This document shows, in pieces, positions 1-8,232 of a stretch of 64,000 nucleotides of DNA. The stretch's first letter is position 1. Each line of letters starts with the position of its first letter. Origin of the DNA: Cohnella sp. GbtcB17. GTDB taxonomy: Bacteria > Bacillota > Bacilli > Paenibacillales > Paenibacillaceae. Under the pieces are notes generated by a model. It was not told the origin of the DNA. It made no database searches and was given only the letters and a program-made list of their open reading frames with translations. The stretch lies in the NCBI RefSeq assembly GCF_019091135.1, contig NZ_JAGXJW010000050.1, forward strand, positions 1-64,000. Reading direction: 5' to 3'. The translations under genes were made by a program, and so were the position numbers.

Positions 1-1
1 T

Positions 2-310
2 AAGGAGGTTTGCACGAGTTATCTCTGCAGCGTTCCCGACGGAGGTACGAACTGGAGCGGTAAAATCTCTACGTACCGCTACCATATTCTTGATCCGATC
101 ATGTTCGACCGGAGCATCAAGGTTACGATCGAGCACGGGCACAACAATCATCGCAGCGACGACGTGTCCTCGACCGCTTACTGGTATCAGTCGGAGCCGC
201 ATCAACCGTTCCCGGCGCTGCCGAAGATCGAGGGACGCCTGCCGCTGCCGGATCTCAAGCCGATGAACCCGGTTACGCTGTCGCGCATTTTCGGACACCA
301 GAATCCTTAA
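2..310 (+). CDS. GH172 (DUF2961) family protein, 3' end only
   Basis: The reading frame is open from the first base of the window, so only the last 102 codons are present and the start lies upstream. The visible part contains YRYHILDPIMFD and STAYWYQSEPH. These match the C-terminal part of the complete DUF2961 protein at 10287-11372 (YRWHVMDPIRFE, STAFWYQSEPH). DUF2961 is glycoside hydrolase family 172, whose members act on fructofuranosides and D-arabinofuranosides using a jelly-roll fold. The next gene starts 31 bases downstream, so the two are probably co-transcribed. The family assignment is firm; the substrate is unknown. Confidence 0.85.
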   Translation, partial: KEVCTSYLCSVPDGGTNWSGKISTYRYHILDPIMFDRSIKVTIEHGHNNHRSDDVSSTAYWYQSEPHQPFPALPKIEGRLPLPDLKPMNPVTLSRIFGHQNP

Positions 311-341
311 GTCGTCCTTACTTTTTGAAGGAGGTGGTAGC

Positions 342-1469
342 GTGAAGCCCAAAGCGGGCCTGGCCGCGGCAGCCGCGGCACTTCTTCTGCTCGCGGTATG
401 CGGCTGCGCGGGCGGCGCGAAGAACAATCCGATGCTGGGCGCTTCCGGCGAGCCTTTCGTGCTCAAGGGGATCTCGGGGCTAGCGCAGGTGGGTCAGATC
501 ACCGGGGCGGAGTCGCCGAACAAGACGGATCGCTACGCCGTCTACGGCACCGATCTCGGCTCGATGATGAACGCGGGCGATCGGACGTACTTCGTATTCG
601 GCGATACGTTCGGCGAGCGGCCGGCCGATCAGATCGGCGGAGGCGGGAGCTACTGGCGGTCCAATACGATCGGCTACACGACAGACAAGACGCCCGAGGA
701 CGGCATCGCGCTCGACGGCATGATCGTGGACGAATTTGGCACCGCAAAGGAGCTGTTGCCGTCGAAGAAGATCGACTATGATGAGATGACCAAGATCCCG
801 ACACATGGCGTCGAGGCGAACGGCGCGCTGTATTTGTATTACATGTCGGTCAGCCATTGGGGAGATCCGGGCAAGTGGGAGGCAGGCTATGCCGGCATCG
901 CCAAGTCGACGGACGACGCGCAGAACTGGACGCTGCTCAATGCGCCCAAGTGGCCCGGGGACAGCGCGTTCGTTCAAGTGAGTCCCTACAAAGTGAAAAA
1001 TGACGACGGCACAACGGATATTTACCTCTGGTGCATCCCTGCAGGGCGCTTCGGCGGCGTCAAGCTGATGAAGGTCGCCGAGACCGACATCGAGCGGCAG
1101 GAGGCGTACCGTTATTATACGGGCAAGGACGACAAGGGAACGCCGGTCTGGAGCGCGGACATGAACGAGGCGGCCACGGTTGTGGACGACACCGTCGGAG
1201 AGCTGTCCGTCGTGTGGAATCCGTACGTGAAGCGGTGGCTCATGACCTACCTGAAGGAAGGTCGGGGCGTCGTCGTGCGGGAAGGACTGTCGCCTTGGGG
1301 ACCGTGGGGCGAGCCAATCGACCTGGTGACGAAGGAGCAGCAGCCCGGCTTGTACGGTCCGTTCATGAACGACCGCTATACCGCGCAGGACGGCAAGACG
1401 ATTTACTTTGCGTTGTCGCTATGGGACCCGTACAATGTGTTCTGGTTCAAGGCTTCGCTGGAAAAATGA
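342..1469 (+). CDS. DUF4185 lipoprotein, possible GH183-like glycanase
   Basis: A 375-residue protein starting at GTG behind AAGGAGG. It opens with an Ala/Leu-rich signal peptide ending in a lipobox-like AVCGC, so it is probably anchored to the outer face of the membrane. The mature part has the DUF4185 look: VYGTDLGSMM, YFVFGDTFGERP and SPWGPWGEP, consistent with a beta-propeller. Some DUF4185 proteins are endo-D-arabinanases (GH183), and GH172 enzymes act in the same pathway, so the two flanking GH172 genes support a furanoside glycan as substrate. That substrate is inference. The gene precedes the ABC importer on the same strand and probably supplies it with oligosaccharides. Confidence 0.75.
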   Translation: MKPKAGLAAAAAALLLLAVCGCAGGAKNNPMLGASGEPFVLKGISGLAQVGQITGAESPNKTDRYAVYGTDLGSMMNAGDRTYFVFGDTFGERPADQIGGGGSYWRSNTIGYTTDKTPEDGIALDGMIVDEFGTAKELLPSKKIDYDEMTKIPTHGVEANGALYLYYMSVSHWGDPGKWEAGYAGIAKSTDDAQNWTLLNAPKWPGDSAFVQVSPYKVKNDDGTTDIYLWCIPAGRFGGVKLMKVAETDIERQEAYRYYTGKDDKGTPVWSADMNEAATVVDDTVGELSVVWNPYVKRWLMTYLKEGRGVVVREGLSPWGPWGEPIDLVTKEQQPGLYGPFMNDRYTAQDGKTIYFALSLWDPYNVFWFKASLEK

Positions 1470-1540
1470 AAGCGCCTTCGGTTTAAGCGCGATCTGCGTT
1501 TAAATAGCAGCCTTACACAAATAAAAGGGAGGATTCACCC

Positions 1541-2977
1541 ATGCAACTTCAAAACGGCAAAAAGCTCAAATCACTGACGGTCCTGTCTTCCGCGCTGTTG
1601 ACGCTGTCCCTGGCTGCGACCGCCTGCGGCGGATCGAACGGAGGCGGCAACGCAAGTCCCAGCGCCTCGGGCGGCAACAGTCCTTCGGCAAGCGCGGGCG
1701 CAAGCGCTTCCGCCAGCGCCTCTCCGAGCGAGAGCGCGGAGCCTGCCGAGAAGGTGACGATCGATTTCTGGGCGCAGAAGTTCGAGGACACGACCGACGC
1801 CTGGTTCAAGAAGTACGTGGACGCGTACAACAAGTCGCAGAACAACGTGCAGATCAAGCTGACGATCGTGCCGGGCGACGCCTGGGATCAGAAGATGAAG
1901 GCCGCCCAAGCTGCGGGCAAGGCGCCCGAGATTCGCACGCTGAGCTACGGCAACATCGCCACGTCCGCCAAGACCGGTCAGATTTTGCCGCTTAACGATC
2001 TGATGGACCCGGCCGTCTTCGACGATCTGTACGACAACGTCAAAGACTTCGTCACCGTCGACGGCAAGTACTATGCGTATCCGAAGCTGGTCGAGCCTTC
2101 GACCGTCATGTATTACCGCAAGGATCTGTTCCAGGCGGCGGGGCTCGATCCGGAGAAGCCGCCGACCACCTGGGCGGAGCTGCTGGAGGATGCGAAGCTG
2201 CTCACCAAAAAGGGCGTATTCGGCTTTTCCATCGCCCAGAACGCGGGAGATCTGGGCTGGTCGAGCTGGGGCTTGCAGTATAACGCCGCGGGACATCTGG
2301 CGCTGACGGACGACTGGTCCAAGGCGGACATCAACAACGACGGCTACAAGGCGCTCTTCAAGTTCTATCAGGACGCCTACCAATCGGGCGCGATGCCGAA
2401 GCAGCAGCTGGCCGGCTACACGGATATCAAAGGCTTCGGAGAAGGCAAGGTCGCGATCCAGATCAACGGCTCCTGGGCCATGGGGCAACTGCGCAACACG
2501 TACAAGGACATGGTCGGCAAAGTCGGCATCGCGCCGATGGCTTCGATCGACGGCGATCAGACGAAGCCGACGGCGACGCTCGGCGGCTGGACGCTGGCCG
2601 TCGACGGCAAGGCGAAGCATCCGAAGGAAGCGGCCGGCTTCATCCAGTATTTGCTGGCGGGCGATCCGGCCATTATGATCGACTTCTTCAAAACGGCGCA
2701 ATTTTCCAAGTTCTCTCCGCGCAAGTCCGTGGACGAAGCGATGAAAAGCGATCCGGACGCCTCCAAGGACGAATGGCGCGCGCTCATCGCGGAGAAGATC
2801 ATCCCTTACGCGAAGGCGGAGCCGATCTATCCGTGGGACGTCGCGATGGCGGTATCCACCGGCATCGAGTCGGCGATGAAGGGCACCAGCGTCGACAAGG
2901 CGATCGCCAAGGCGGAGAAGGATATCAACGACTTCGTCGCCAAGAACAAGCTCGCAGGCACCAACCCGAAGTCTTAA
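1541..2977 (+). CDS. Sugar ABC transporter substrate-binding lipoprotein (family 1)
   Basis: A 478-residue extracellular solute-binding protein with GGGAGG upstream of its ATG. The signal peptide ends in the lipobox LAATAC. A Ser/Ala/Gly-rich linker of about 35 residues follows (roughly 30-68) and would act as a flexible tether to the membrane. The remainder is a typical family 1 sugar-binding fold: VTIDFWAQKF, AGKAPEIRTLSYG, PSTVMYYRKDLF, GKVAIQINGSWAM. Two permease genes follow directly. As usual for this class, no ATPase subunit is encoded here, so a shared MsmX-type ATPase elsewhere would be needed. The bound sugar cannot be read from the sequence, though the neighbours suggest an oligosaccharide released by the GH172 and DUF4185 enzymes. 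Confidence 0.93.
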   Translation: MQLQNGKKLKSLTVLSSALLTLSLAATACGGSNGGGNASPSASGGNSPSASAGASASASASPSESAEPAEKVTIDFWAQKFEDTTDAWFKKYVDAYNKSQNNVQIKLTIVPGDAWDQKMKAAQAAGKAPEIRTLSYGNIATSAKTGQILPLNDLMDPAVFDDLYDNVKDFVTVDGKYYAYPKLVEPSTVMYYRKDLFQAAGLDPEKPPTTWAELLEDAKLLTKKGVFGFSIAQNAGDLGWSSWGLQYNAAGHLALTDDWSKADINNDGYKALFKFYQDAYQSGAMPKQQLAGYTDIKGFGEGKVAIQINGSWAMGQLRNTYKDMVGKVGIAPMASIDGDQTKPTATLGGWTLAVDGKAKHPKEAAGFIQYLLAGDPAIMIDFFKTAQFSKFSPRKSVDEAMKSDPDASKDEWRALIAEKIIPYAKAEPIYPWDVAMAVSTGIESAMKGTSVDKAIAKAEKDINDFVAKNKLAGTNPKS

Positions 2978-3005
2978 GATTCGCTGCCCGCGCGTCTTAA
3001 CGAAC

Positions 3006-3046
3006 GGCGGCATCCGGCGGTCTCCACCCGTCCGGCGGATGCCGCC
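3006..3046 (+). other. Stem-loop between binding-protein and permease genes
   Basis: GGCGGCATCC (3006-3015) pairs perfectly with GGATGCCGCC (3037-3046). No T-run follows, so this is not a full terminator. It lies between the binding-protein gene and the first permease. Such hairpins commonly stabilise the upstream mRNA or partly attenuate, giving more binding protein than permease. Confidence 0.6.
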
Positions 3047-3071
3047 CTCATCCCGAGCATGGCGGTGATTA

Positions 3072-3974
3072 ATGATGGCCAAATCGAATACCGTGTCCAA
3101 ATTCAAGCAAGACAACAAGACGGCTTACCTGCTGCTCGCGCCGATTGTGATTCTGCTGACGATCTTTGTCGTCATCCCGTTTTTTTACGCCCTCGTCGTC
3201 AGCTTCTACGACTGGAGCTTCTACCAGGAGTCCAAGTTCGTCGGCTTCCGCAATTATTACCTCGTGCTGACGGACGATCTTTTTCTCGAATCGGTCTGGA
3301 CCGGCCTCAAGTTCGCGCTGATGGTCGTGCCCGCGATGCTGATATTGTCCTTTCTGTTCGCGAGCGTCGTCAAAAACCTGTCGCCTCGCTTTTCCGGCTT
3401 CGTCAAGACGTCCATTTACATTCCGACGATCATATCCGGCATCGTAGCATCCGTTATTTTCGTCTTCATCTACGACTATACCGCCGGCCTGGCGAACTAT
3501 ATTCTCGGCTGGTTCGGCGTCGAGCCCGTCGCCTGGCTCGCCGAAGTGCGCACGGCGCTGCCGAGCATCGCGGTGCCGGCGATCTGGCTCGGCTTCGGCC
3601 TCACGTCGCTCATCATGCTGTCCGGCCTGCACGACATTCCGGAGAGCTACTACGAAGCCGCCGAGCTCGAGGGCGCCGGCACCTGGGCCAAGATGCGCTA
3701 CATCACGATCCCGCTCATGCGCAACGTCATACTTTACCTGCTCGTGACGGGTTTTACCGCCCAGATCTCGCAGTTCGAGCTGTCGCTTGTCATGACGAAC
3801 GGCGGTCCGCTCAGCGAGACGGTGACGCCGAACCTGTATATCCTGAACCACTTCCGCAACGACGTGATGGTCGGCAATTCGATCGCCGCCTCTCTGCTGC
3901 TGTTCGTGGTGCTGGGCAGCATCTCCGCCGTCATCTTCCGTGTGCTAAATTCCGAGAAGGCGGTCGACGGTTAA
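3072..3974 (+). CDS. Carbohydrate ABC transporter permease (MalF/UgpA type)
   Basis: A 300-residue membrane protein with about six hydrophobic segments, beginning with TAYLLLAPIVILLTIFVV. The cytoplasmic EAA loop is clear (EAAELEGAGTWAKMRYITIP) and is where the ATPase docks. The start is the first of two consecutive ATG codons behind GGCGGTGA. With the next gene it forms the heterodimeric channel of the importer fed by the lipoprotein at 1541-2977. Length and topology are normal for the family. Confidence 0.93.
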   Translation: MMAKSNTVSKFKQDNKTAYLLLAPIVILLTIFVVIPFFYALVVSFYDWSFYQESKFVGFRNYYLVLTDDLFLESVWTGLKFALMVVPAMLILSFLFASVVKNLSPRFSGFVKTSIYIPTIISGIVASVIFVFIYDYTAGLANYILGWFGVEPVAWLAEVRTALPSIAVPAIWLGFGLTSLIMLSGLHDIPESYYEAAELEGAGTWAKMRYITIPLMRNVILYLLVTGFTAQISQFELSLVMTNGGPLSETVTPNLYILNHFRNDVMVGNSIAASLLLFVVLGSISAVIFRVLNSEKAVDG

Positions 3975-4008
3975 TTCGCGCCGGGCGCGAGAAGGGAAGG
4001 ATCGAAGC

Positions 4009-4833
4009 ATGAAAACATTGACTGCAACTCAAAAAACGATCATCACGGTCATCTCCGCGTTGGTCACGCTGGCCGCCTTGTTCCCGCTGCTGTGGGTCGC
4101 GATCGCCGGCTTTAAGGAGCGATCCGAGGTGCTGGCGACGCCGTTTCGGTTTTTTCCGAAGCGCTGGCTCGTGCAGAACTATACCGACATTCTCGGCGAT
4201 TGGACGTTCGTCCAGTCGATGCTCGTCACGTTCGGCGGCGCGGTGCTGTTCGCGACGCTCAGCCTGGCGGTCAATGCGATGGCGGCCTACGTATTCGCGA
4301 GGCTGGACTTCAAGTTCAAAGGATTCCTTTGGGTGTACGTCATCACGACGATGTTCGTCCCCGGGATGGCGATCCTGCTGACGTCCTTTATCGTCGTCAA
4401 CAAGCTGGGCATGCTCGACACGCTGGCCGTGCTCGTGCTGCCGGGCGTGGCCTCGGCCGGGCATATGTTTTTTATCCGGCAATTTTATTTGAATATTCCG
4501 CTCGCCCTTGAGGAAGCGGCCTTGATCGACGGCGCCGGCCGGATCCGGATTTTCACGGGCATATTTCTGCCGATGTCGTTCCCCGTGTTCGTTATCGTCG
4601 GGATCGGCTCTTATCTGGGGTACTGGAACTCCTTCGTCTGGCCGACGATGACGATCACCAATCCGCATCTGTTCCAAATTATGCAGTACCTGTACACGTT
4701 CCGCTCCGAACGGGCGACCGAGATGGGCATGCTGATGGCGGGCTCGGCGCTGTCCGCGCTGCCGACGATCGTCCTGTTCCTGATCTTCCAGCGGCACATC
4801 ATCTCGGGCATCAAGATCTCCGGCTTGAAATAA
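4009..4833 (+). CDS. Carbohydrate ABC transporter permease (MalG/UgpE type)
   Basis: A 274-residue inner-membrane protein with about six transmembrane segments and the EAA motif EEAALIDGAGRIRIFTGIFL. It starts 35 bases after the first permease behind GAAGGAT. It is the second channel subunit of the sugar importer. The next gene (4858) follows after a 24-base gap, so the operon runs from the lipoprotein at 342 to at least 7086. Confidence 0.93.
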   Translation: MKTLTATQKTIITVISALVTLAALFPLLWVAIAGFKERSEVLATPFRFFPKRWLVQNYTDILGDWTFVQSMLVTFGGAVLFATLSLAVNAMAAYVFARLDFKFKGFLWVYVITTMFVPGMAILLTSFIVVNKLGMLDTLAVLVLPGVASAGHMFFIRQFYLNIPLALEEAALIDGAGRIRIFTGIFLPMSFPVFVIVGIGSYLGYWNSFVWPTMTITNPHLFQIMQYLYTFRSERATEMGMLMAGSALSALPTIVLFLIFQRHIISGIKISGLK

Positions 4834-4857
4834 AGGGAAATTGGGGGAAGCGATGCG

Positions 4858-7086
4858 ATGATCGTATTGGAAAACGAAGCGCTGCGGATCGAGTTCGGGG
4901 AGCGGGACGGCGTCATCCGCCGCCTGCTCGACCGTCGACGCAGCATCGATTATATCGCCGCCTCGGACGAGGGCGGTGAGCCTTTTCGCATCGAGACGGA
5001 CGAGGGCTTCGATAGCGGCTTCGAGTCGTTCGAATGGTCGGTCGACGCCGGTATGGCGGATGCGCCGCGCGGCCTTTCCATGACCTGGCGGACGGCGGGC
5101 GGCTTCCTCGTGGAAGCCGTCGTATCGCTCGCGGCGGACGGAGAGACGCTCTCCTTCCGTTGCGCGGCCCAAGGCGCACCGGCGGCGAGGTTGCTCAGTC
5201 TGGAATATCCGATCATTCCCGATATCGGAGCCGTCACGCCTGCGGGCGAGGCGGACTTCGTCGCGCATCCGTTCGCGACCGGCGTCCTCGTCCGCAACCC
5301 GATGAAGCACTTCACGCCCGGCGGGATCGGGATGCGGTTCATGCCGTATCCCGAATGCTTTTCGGGCGCGTCCATGCAGTTTTTCGCCTACTACGGGCTG
5401 CGGCGCGGCGGACTTTACTTCGCTGCGCTGGACGGCGAGGCGCATCCGAAATGGCTGAACTTTTACAAGAACGGCCGGGATCTGCTTGAAGCTTCCTTCA
5501 TTCACGGCTGCGAGGATATCGGCAACGGCAAGGGCGTCGCTCCCGCCTACGAGGTCCGGGTGGCCTTCCTGAACGGAGAAGGCTGGCATGAGGCTGCGGA
5601 TCGGTACAGAGCGTGGGCCGAGGCGCAGCCCTGGTGCGCGAAGGGCAAGCTTGCGGACCGTGCCGGCGCAGACGGCGACTGGCTGTTCAGGGACATGGGC
5701 GTCGCGACGTTCGGCATGAACGCAGGCAGCGACCGCACGCCATGGCTGCATGCGTATCACAAGCATATCGGCACGCCGATGTTCCACGTGCTCGGCCCGG
5801 ACTGGACGCGCGCGCCCCAGACGTTCGGCAGCGGCGTGCCCGGCGGCTTCGACGACTGGTTCCCGACTCGTTTCGACCCGTCCAATCTAGCCGTCATGCG
5901 GCAGTACGGCGACAAGTACGCGCCTTTCGAATTCGACTACCTCTATCACTTTGGCGGCGCGGACGGCGAGCTCGGACGAGCGGCGGCGCAGAAGTTCCCC
6001 GACAACAAAAAAAGCGTGGACGCCTACAACTTCCCATTCCTGTGCCCGGCCCATCCGTATACGCACGACTTCCACGTCAAAAGGGACGCGGAGCTGCAGC
6101 GGACGGTCGGCGTCGACGCCATCTACTACGACATCTCGGCCAACAACATCCTCAAAGTATGCATGGACGAATCGCACGGGCATCCGGTCGGCGCGGGCCG
6201 GCTGATCGACGAAGCTTACCGCCGCAACTACGCGGACACCAAAGCCGCGATGGCAGATATCGCGGGCCGGTATGTGCCGATGGGGACCGAGATGATCAAC
6301 GAGACGATGCTCGGGCTGATCGATTATTACCAGGCGCGGGCGGGCGGTCAACCGGCGGCGCCGCTCGAGATCTGGCCGAAGCGCGACCTGCTCAAGACCG
6401 GGGACGCCGAGCTCATACCTCTGTTCAGCTACGTGTATCACGACTACGGCGTGCTGCGCATGGACGGCTGGGGCAAGCTGGTCCGGGAGATCGGCGATCT
6501 GTTCTATTACACGGTGGCGCGTACTTATCTGTGGGGCGGACTGTACGAGCTGAACTACGAGTACAGCCCGATGGAGGCGCTGGACGGCGCGGAAAACGCG
6601 CCGGAAGAGCACTACTACGCGTTCGATCCGAGAGGCTACGCCTTCGACGAAGAACGGGCGGACTACGTCGGCGTCTACGCGAGGCTGCGCGTCGGCGCCG
6701 CCAACAAGTACTGGGCTTACGGACGAATGCTGCGTCCGCTGGCGTTCGCAACGGAGCGCATTGCGGTCGACTGGTACCACTACAACCACGGCAAGGAGAC
6801 GCCGGAGTACAACGACGCGGGCCGGATCGAGGTCGATGCCGTCCTTCATGCGGCCTGGCAGTACAAGGAAGAGAGCGTCGGACTGTTTTTCGCCAACGCC
6901 GGCGGGGAGGAGCGATCGGTGAGCATCCGCTTGGACCCGACCGCTTACGGCAAGAGCCGGATGGCGAGCCGGCTGTACGCACTTGGGGCGGAGGGCATCG
7001 ACGTGCCGGGATTGGAAAGCACGGCGGACGGCGGCGTCACGTTTGCGCTGCCGGCCGGAAGCGTCGTTATGTTTGAGCTGACCTGA
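4858..7086 (+). CDS. DUF6259-like protein, probable glycoside hydrolase-type enzyme
   Basis: A 742-residue protein without a signal peptide, hence cytoplasmic, starting at ATG behind GGGGGAA. It opens with a beta-rich region (MIVLENEALRIEFGERDG) like the N-terminal sandwich of many glycosidases. The large central part (about 230-640) is rich in aromatic and acidic residues, such as YHKHIGTPMFHVLGPDW, DAIYYDISANN and MGTEMINETM, as in TIM-barrel hydrolases. I match it to the DUF6259 family from memory; no catalytic pair can be named with certainty. As the last gene of the importer operon it probably processes the imported oligosaccharide. Confidence 0.6.
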   Translation: MIVLENEALRIEFGERDGVIRRLLDRRRSIDYIAASDEGGEPFRIETDEGFDSGFESFEWSVDAGMADAPRGLSMTWRTAGGFLVEAVVSLAADGETLSFRCAAQGAPAARLLSLEYPIIPDIGAVTPAGEADFVAHPFATGVLVRNPMKHFTPGGIGMRFMPYPECFSGASMQFFAYYGLRRGGLYFAALDGEAHPKWLNFYKNGRDLLEASFIHGCEDIGNGKGVAPAYEVRVAFLNGEGWHEAADRYRAWAEAQPWCAKGKLADRAGADGDWLFRDMGVATFGMNAGSDRTPWLHAYHKHIGTPMFHVLGPDWTRAPQTFGSGVPGGFDDWFPTRFDPSNLAVMRQYGDKYAPFEFDYLYHFGGADGELGRAAAQKFPDNKKSVDAYNFPFLCPAHPYTHDFHVKRDAELQRTVGVDAIYYDISANNILKVCMDESHGHPVGAGRLIDEAYRRNYADTKAAMADIAGRYVPMGTEMINETMLGLIDYYQARAGGQPAAPLEIWPKRDLLKTGDAELIPLFSYVYHDYGVLRMDGWGKLVREIGDLFYYTVARTYLWGGLYELNYEYSPMEALDGAENAPEEHYYAFDPRGYAFDEERADYVGVYARLRVGAANKYWAYGRMLRPLAFATERIAVDWYHYNHGKETPEYNDAGRIEVDAVLHAAWQYKEESVGLFFANAGGEERSVSIRLDPTAYGKSRMASRLYALGAEGIDVPGLESTADGGVTFALPAGSVVMFELT

Positions 7087-7128
7087 TAGGCGGAGACAGC
7101 GGGGCAACTGTTGGCGTCGTCGCGCCCG

Positions 7129-8025
7129 CTAATTCCCCGCGAACGCGCGGACGAACTGGCGCGGCGAGACGCCTTCGGCCTGCTTGAAGGCTTTGCTGAA
7201 GGCATAAACGCTGGCGTAGCCGACTTCCTCCGCGATCGAGGTGAGCGAGCGGCGGCTGTAAAGCATATATTCCTTGGCCTTCTCGATACGCCTGCGAATC
7301 TGGAATTGGTGCGGCGACAGCCCGTACTTTTCTTTGAACAGCCGCGAGAAATGGTACACGCTCAGGCAAGCGATCCGAGACAGCTCGTCCAGACCGACGA
7401 TGCGATTGTAATTGTCGACGATGTGGGTCACGGTCCGTTCGAGCGCTTTCTCGTGCAGCGTCAAACGGGCATTCTGCTCGGCCTCCAGTCCCTTGATCAA
7501 CTGGTGGACGATCGAGAGCACCAGCGATTTTTGCAGTACGATCAAGGCTTCGTCCCGCCGGTCGTAGGCGTGGATCAAATGGAGCAGCTGACGGTGGATC
7601 TCGGCGTGATTGCTTATTCTCAAAATGTCGGGCAAACCCAGCACGTCTCCGAGCAAATCGGGACGGATGAGCCGCAGTTCTTTTTCGGAGCACGCATTCA
7701 GCGGCTTGAAGTTGACCGGCACGGCATCGGCGTCTTCGTCGTAAAAGAGGTCGAAATGAATGTGCGGCATCCGGCATTCGCCGGACGAACCGACGATCTC
7801 ATGCTCCTTGCCGGGCTTGAACAGCACGATGTCGCCTGGAACGATCGTATGGACATCGCGCTCGATGCGGAGCGTCAACTCTCCTTTTTCCATATAGAGC
7901 AGCTCGTAGTCGAAAATGATGCGCGGCTTCAGCCGCATCCGAGTCTCCCGATGGTCCAGCGCCACGCGTACATGGGGAGAGAGCCGAAGCAGCAGTTGTC
8001 TTCGCGCTTCTGCGAGGTAGTCCAT
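7129..8025 (-). CDS. AraC-family regulator with cupin sensor domain
   Basis: A 298-residue protein. I start it at the ATG at 8025 because GGAGGA sits five bases upstream; a longer frame exists but lacks a ribosome site. Residues 1-150 form a cupin-like sugar-sensing domain (IVPGDIVLFKPGKEHEIVG). Residues 195-298 carry the double helix-turn-helix of the AraC family (LDELSRIACLSVYHFSRLF, then LTSIAEEVGYASVYAFSKAF). It is convergent with the importer operon and divergent from the gene at 8233, so it probably controls the latter and perhaps the whole locus. Confidence 0.9.
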   Translation of the reverse strand: MDYLAEARRQLLLRLSPHVRVALDHRETRMRLKPRIIFDYELLYMEKGELTLRIERDVHTIVPGDIVLFKPGKEHEIVGSSGECRMPHIHFDLFYDEDADAVPVNFKPLNACSEKELRLIRPDLLGDVLGLPDILRISNHAEIHRQLLHLIHAYDRRDEALIVLQKSLVLSIVHQLIKGLEAEQNARLTLHEKALERTVTHIVDNYNRIVGLDELSRIACLSVYHFSRLFKEKYGLSPHQFQIRRRIEKAKEYMLYSRRSLTSIAEEVGYASVYAFSKAFKQAEGVSPRQFVRAFAGN

Positions 8026-8110
8026 CACGTTCCTCCGAAAAAGCAATTTTGGATAAGTTATAACAAGGCTATATAAAGCGGATTCCGCCGCGTTCTGATA
8101 AGATCGGCTG

Positions 8111-8146
8111 TGTAAGCGTTATTTCCGAAGCAATTTTAATTATAAA
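8111..8146 (+). promoter_or_regulatory. Possible cre-like site and -10 box upstream of 8233
   Basis: TGTAAGCGTTATTT at 8111-8124 is one position short of the catabolite-repression consensus TGWAANCGNTNNCW. TATAAA at 8141-8146 is a plausible -10 box, with no good -35 at the expected distance, as is common for activator-dependent promoters. Both lie between the divergent AraC regulator and the helical-barrel gene. Weak evidence. Confidence 0.35.
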
Positions 8147-8232
8147 ATGAAGTCGCGGCGGCGGCAACGAGCGGCAGGCGCTGTCCAAGCGTTCGCCGCT
8201 ATACGAAAGCCGCCGGCAAGGAGGCATTCCCG

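Noticed and set aside
480..3118. Long open frames opposite the DUF4185 and binding-protein genes
   Set aside because: They are antisense shadows in GC-rich DNA, without ribosome sites and with unbalanced Arg- and Leu-rich translations.
3931..5787. 618-codon minus-strand frame across the permease and DUF6259 genes
   Set aside because: The opposite strand encodes clear ABC permease and DUF6259 proteins with family motifs; the minus translation is Arg/Asp-rich and has no domain.
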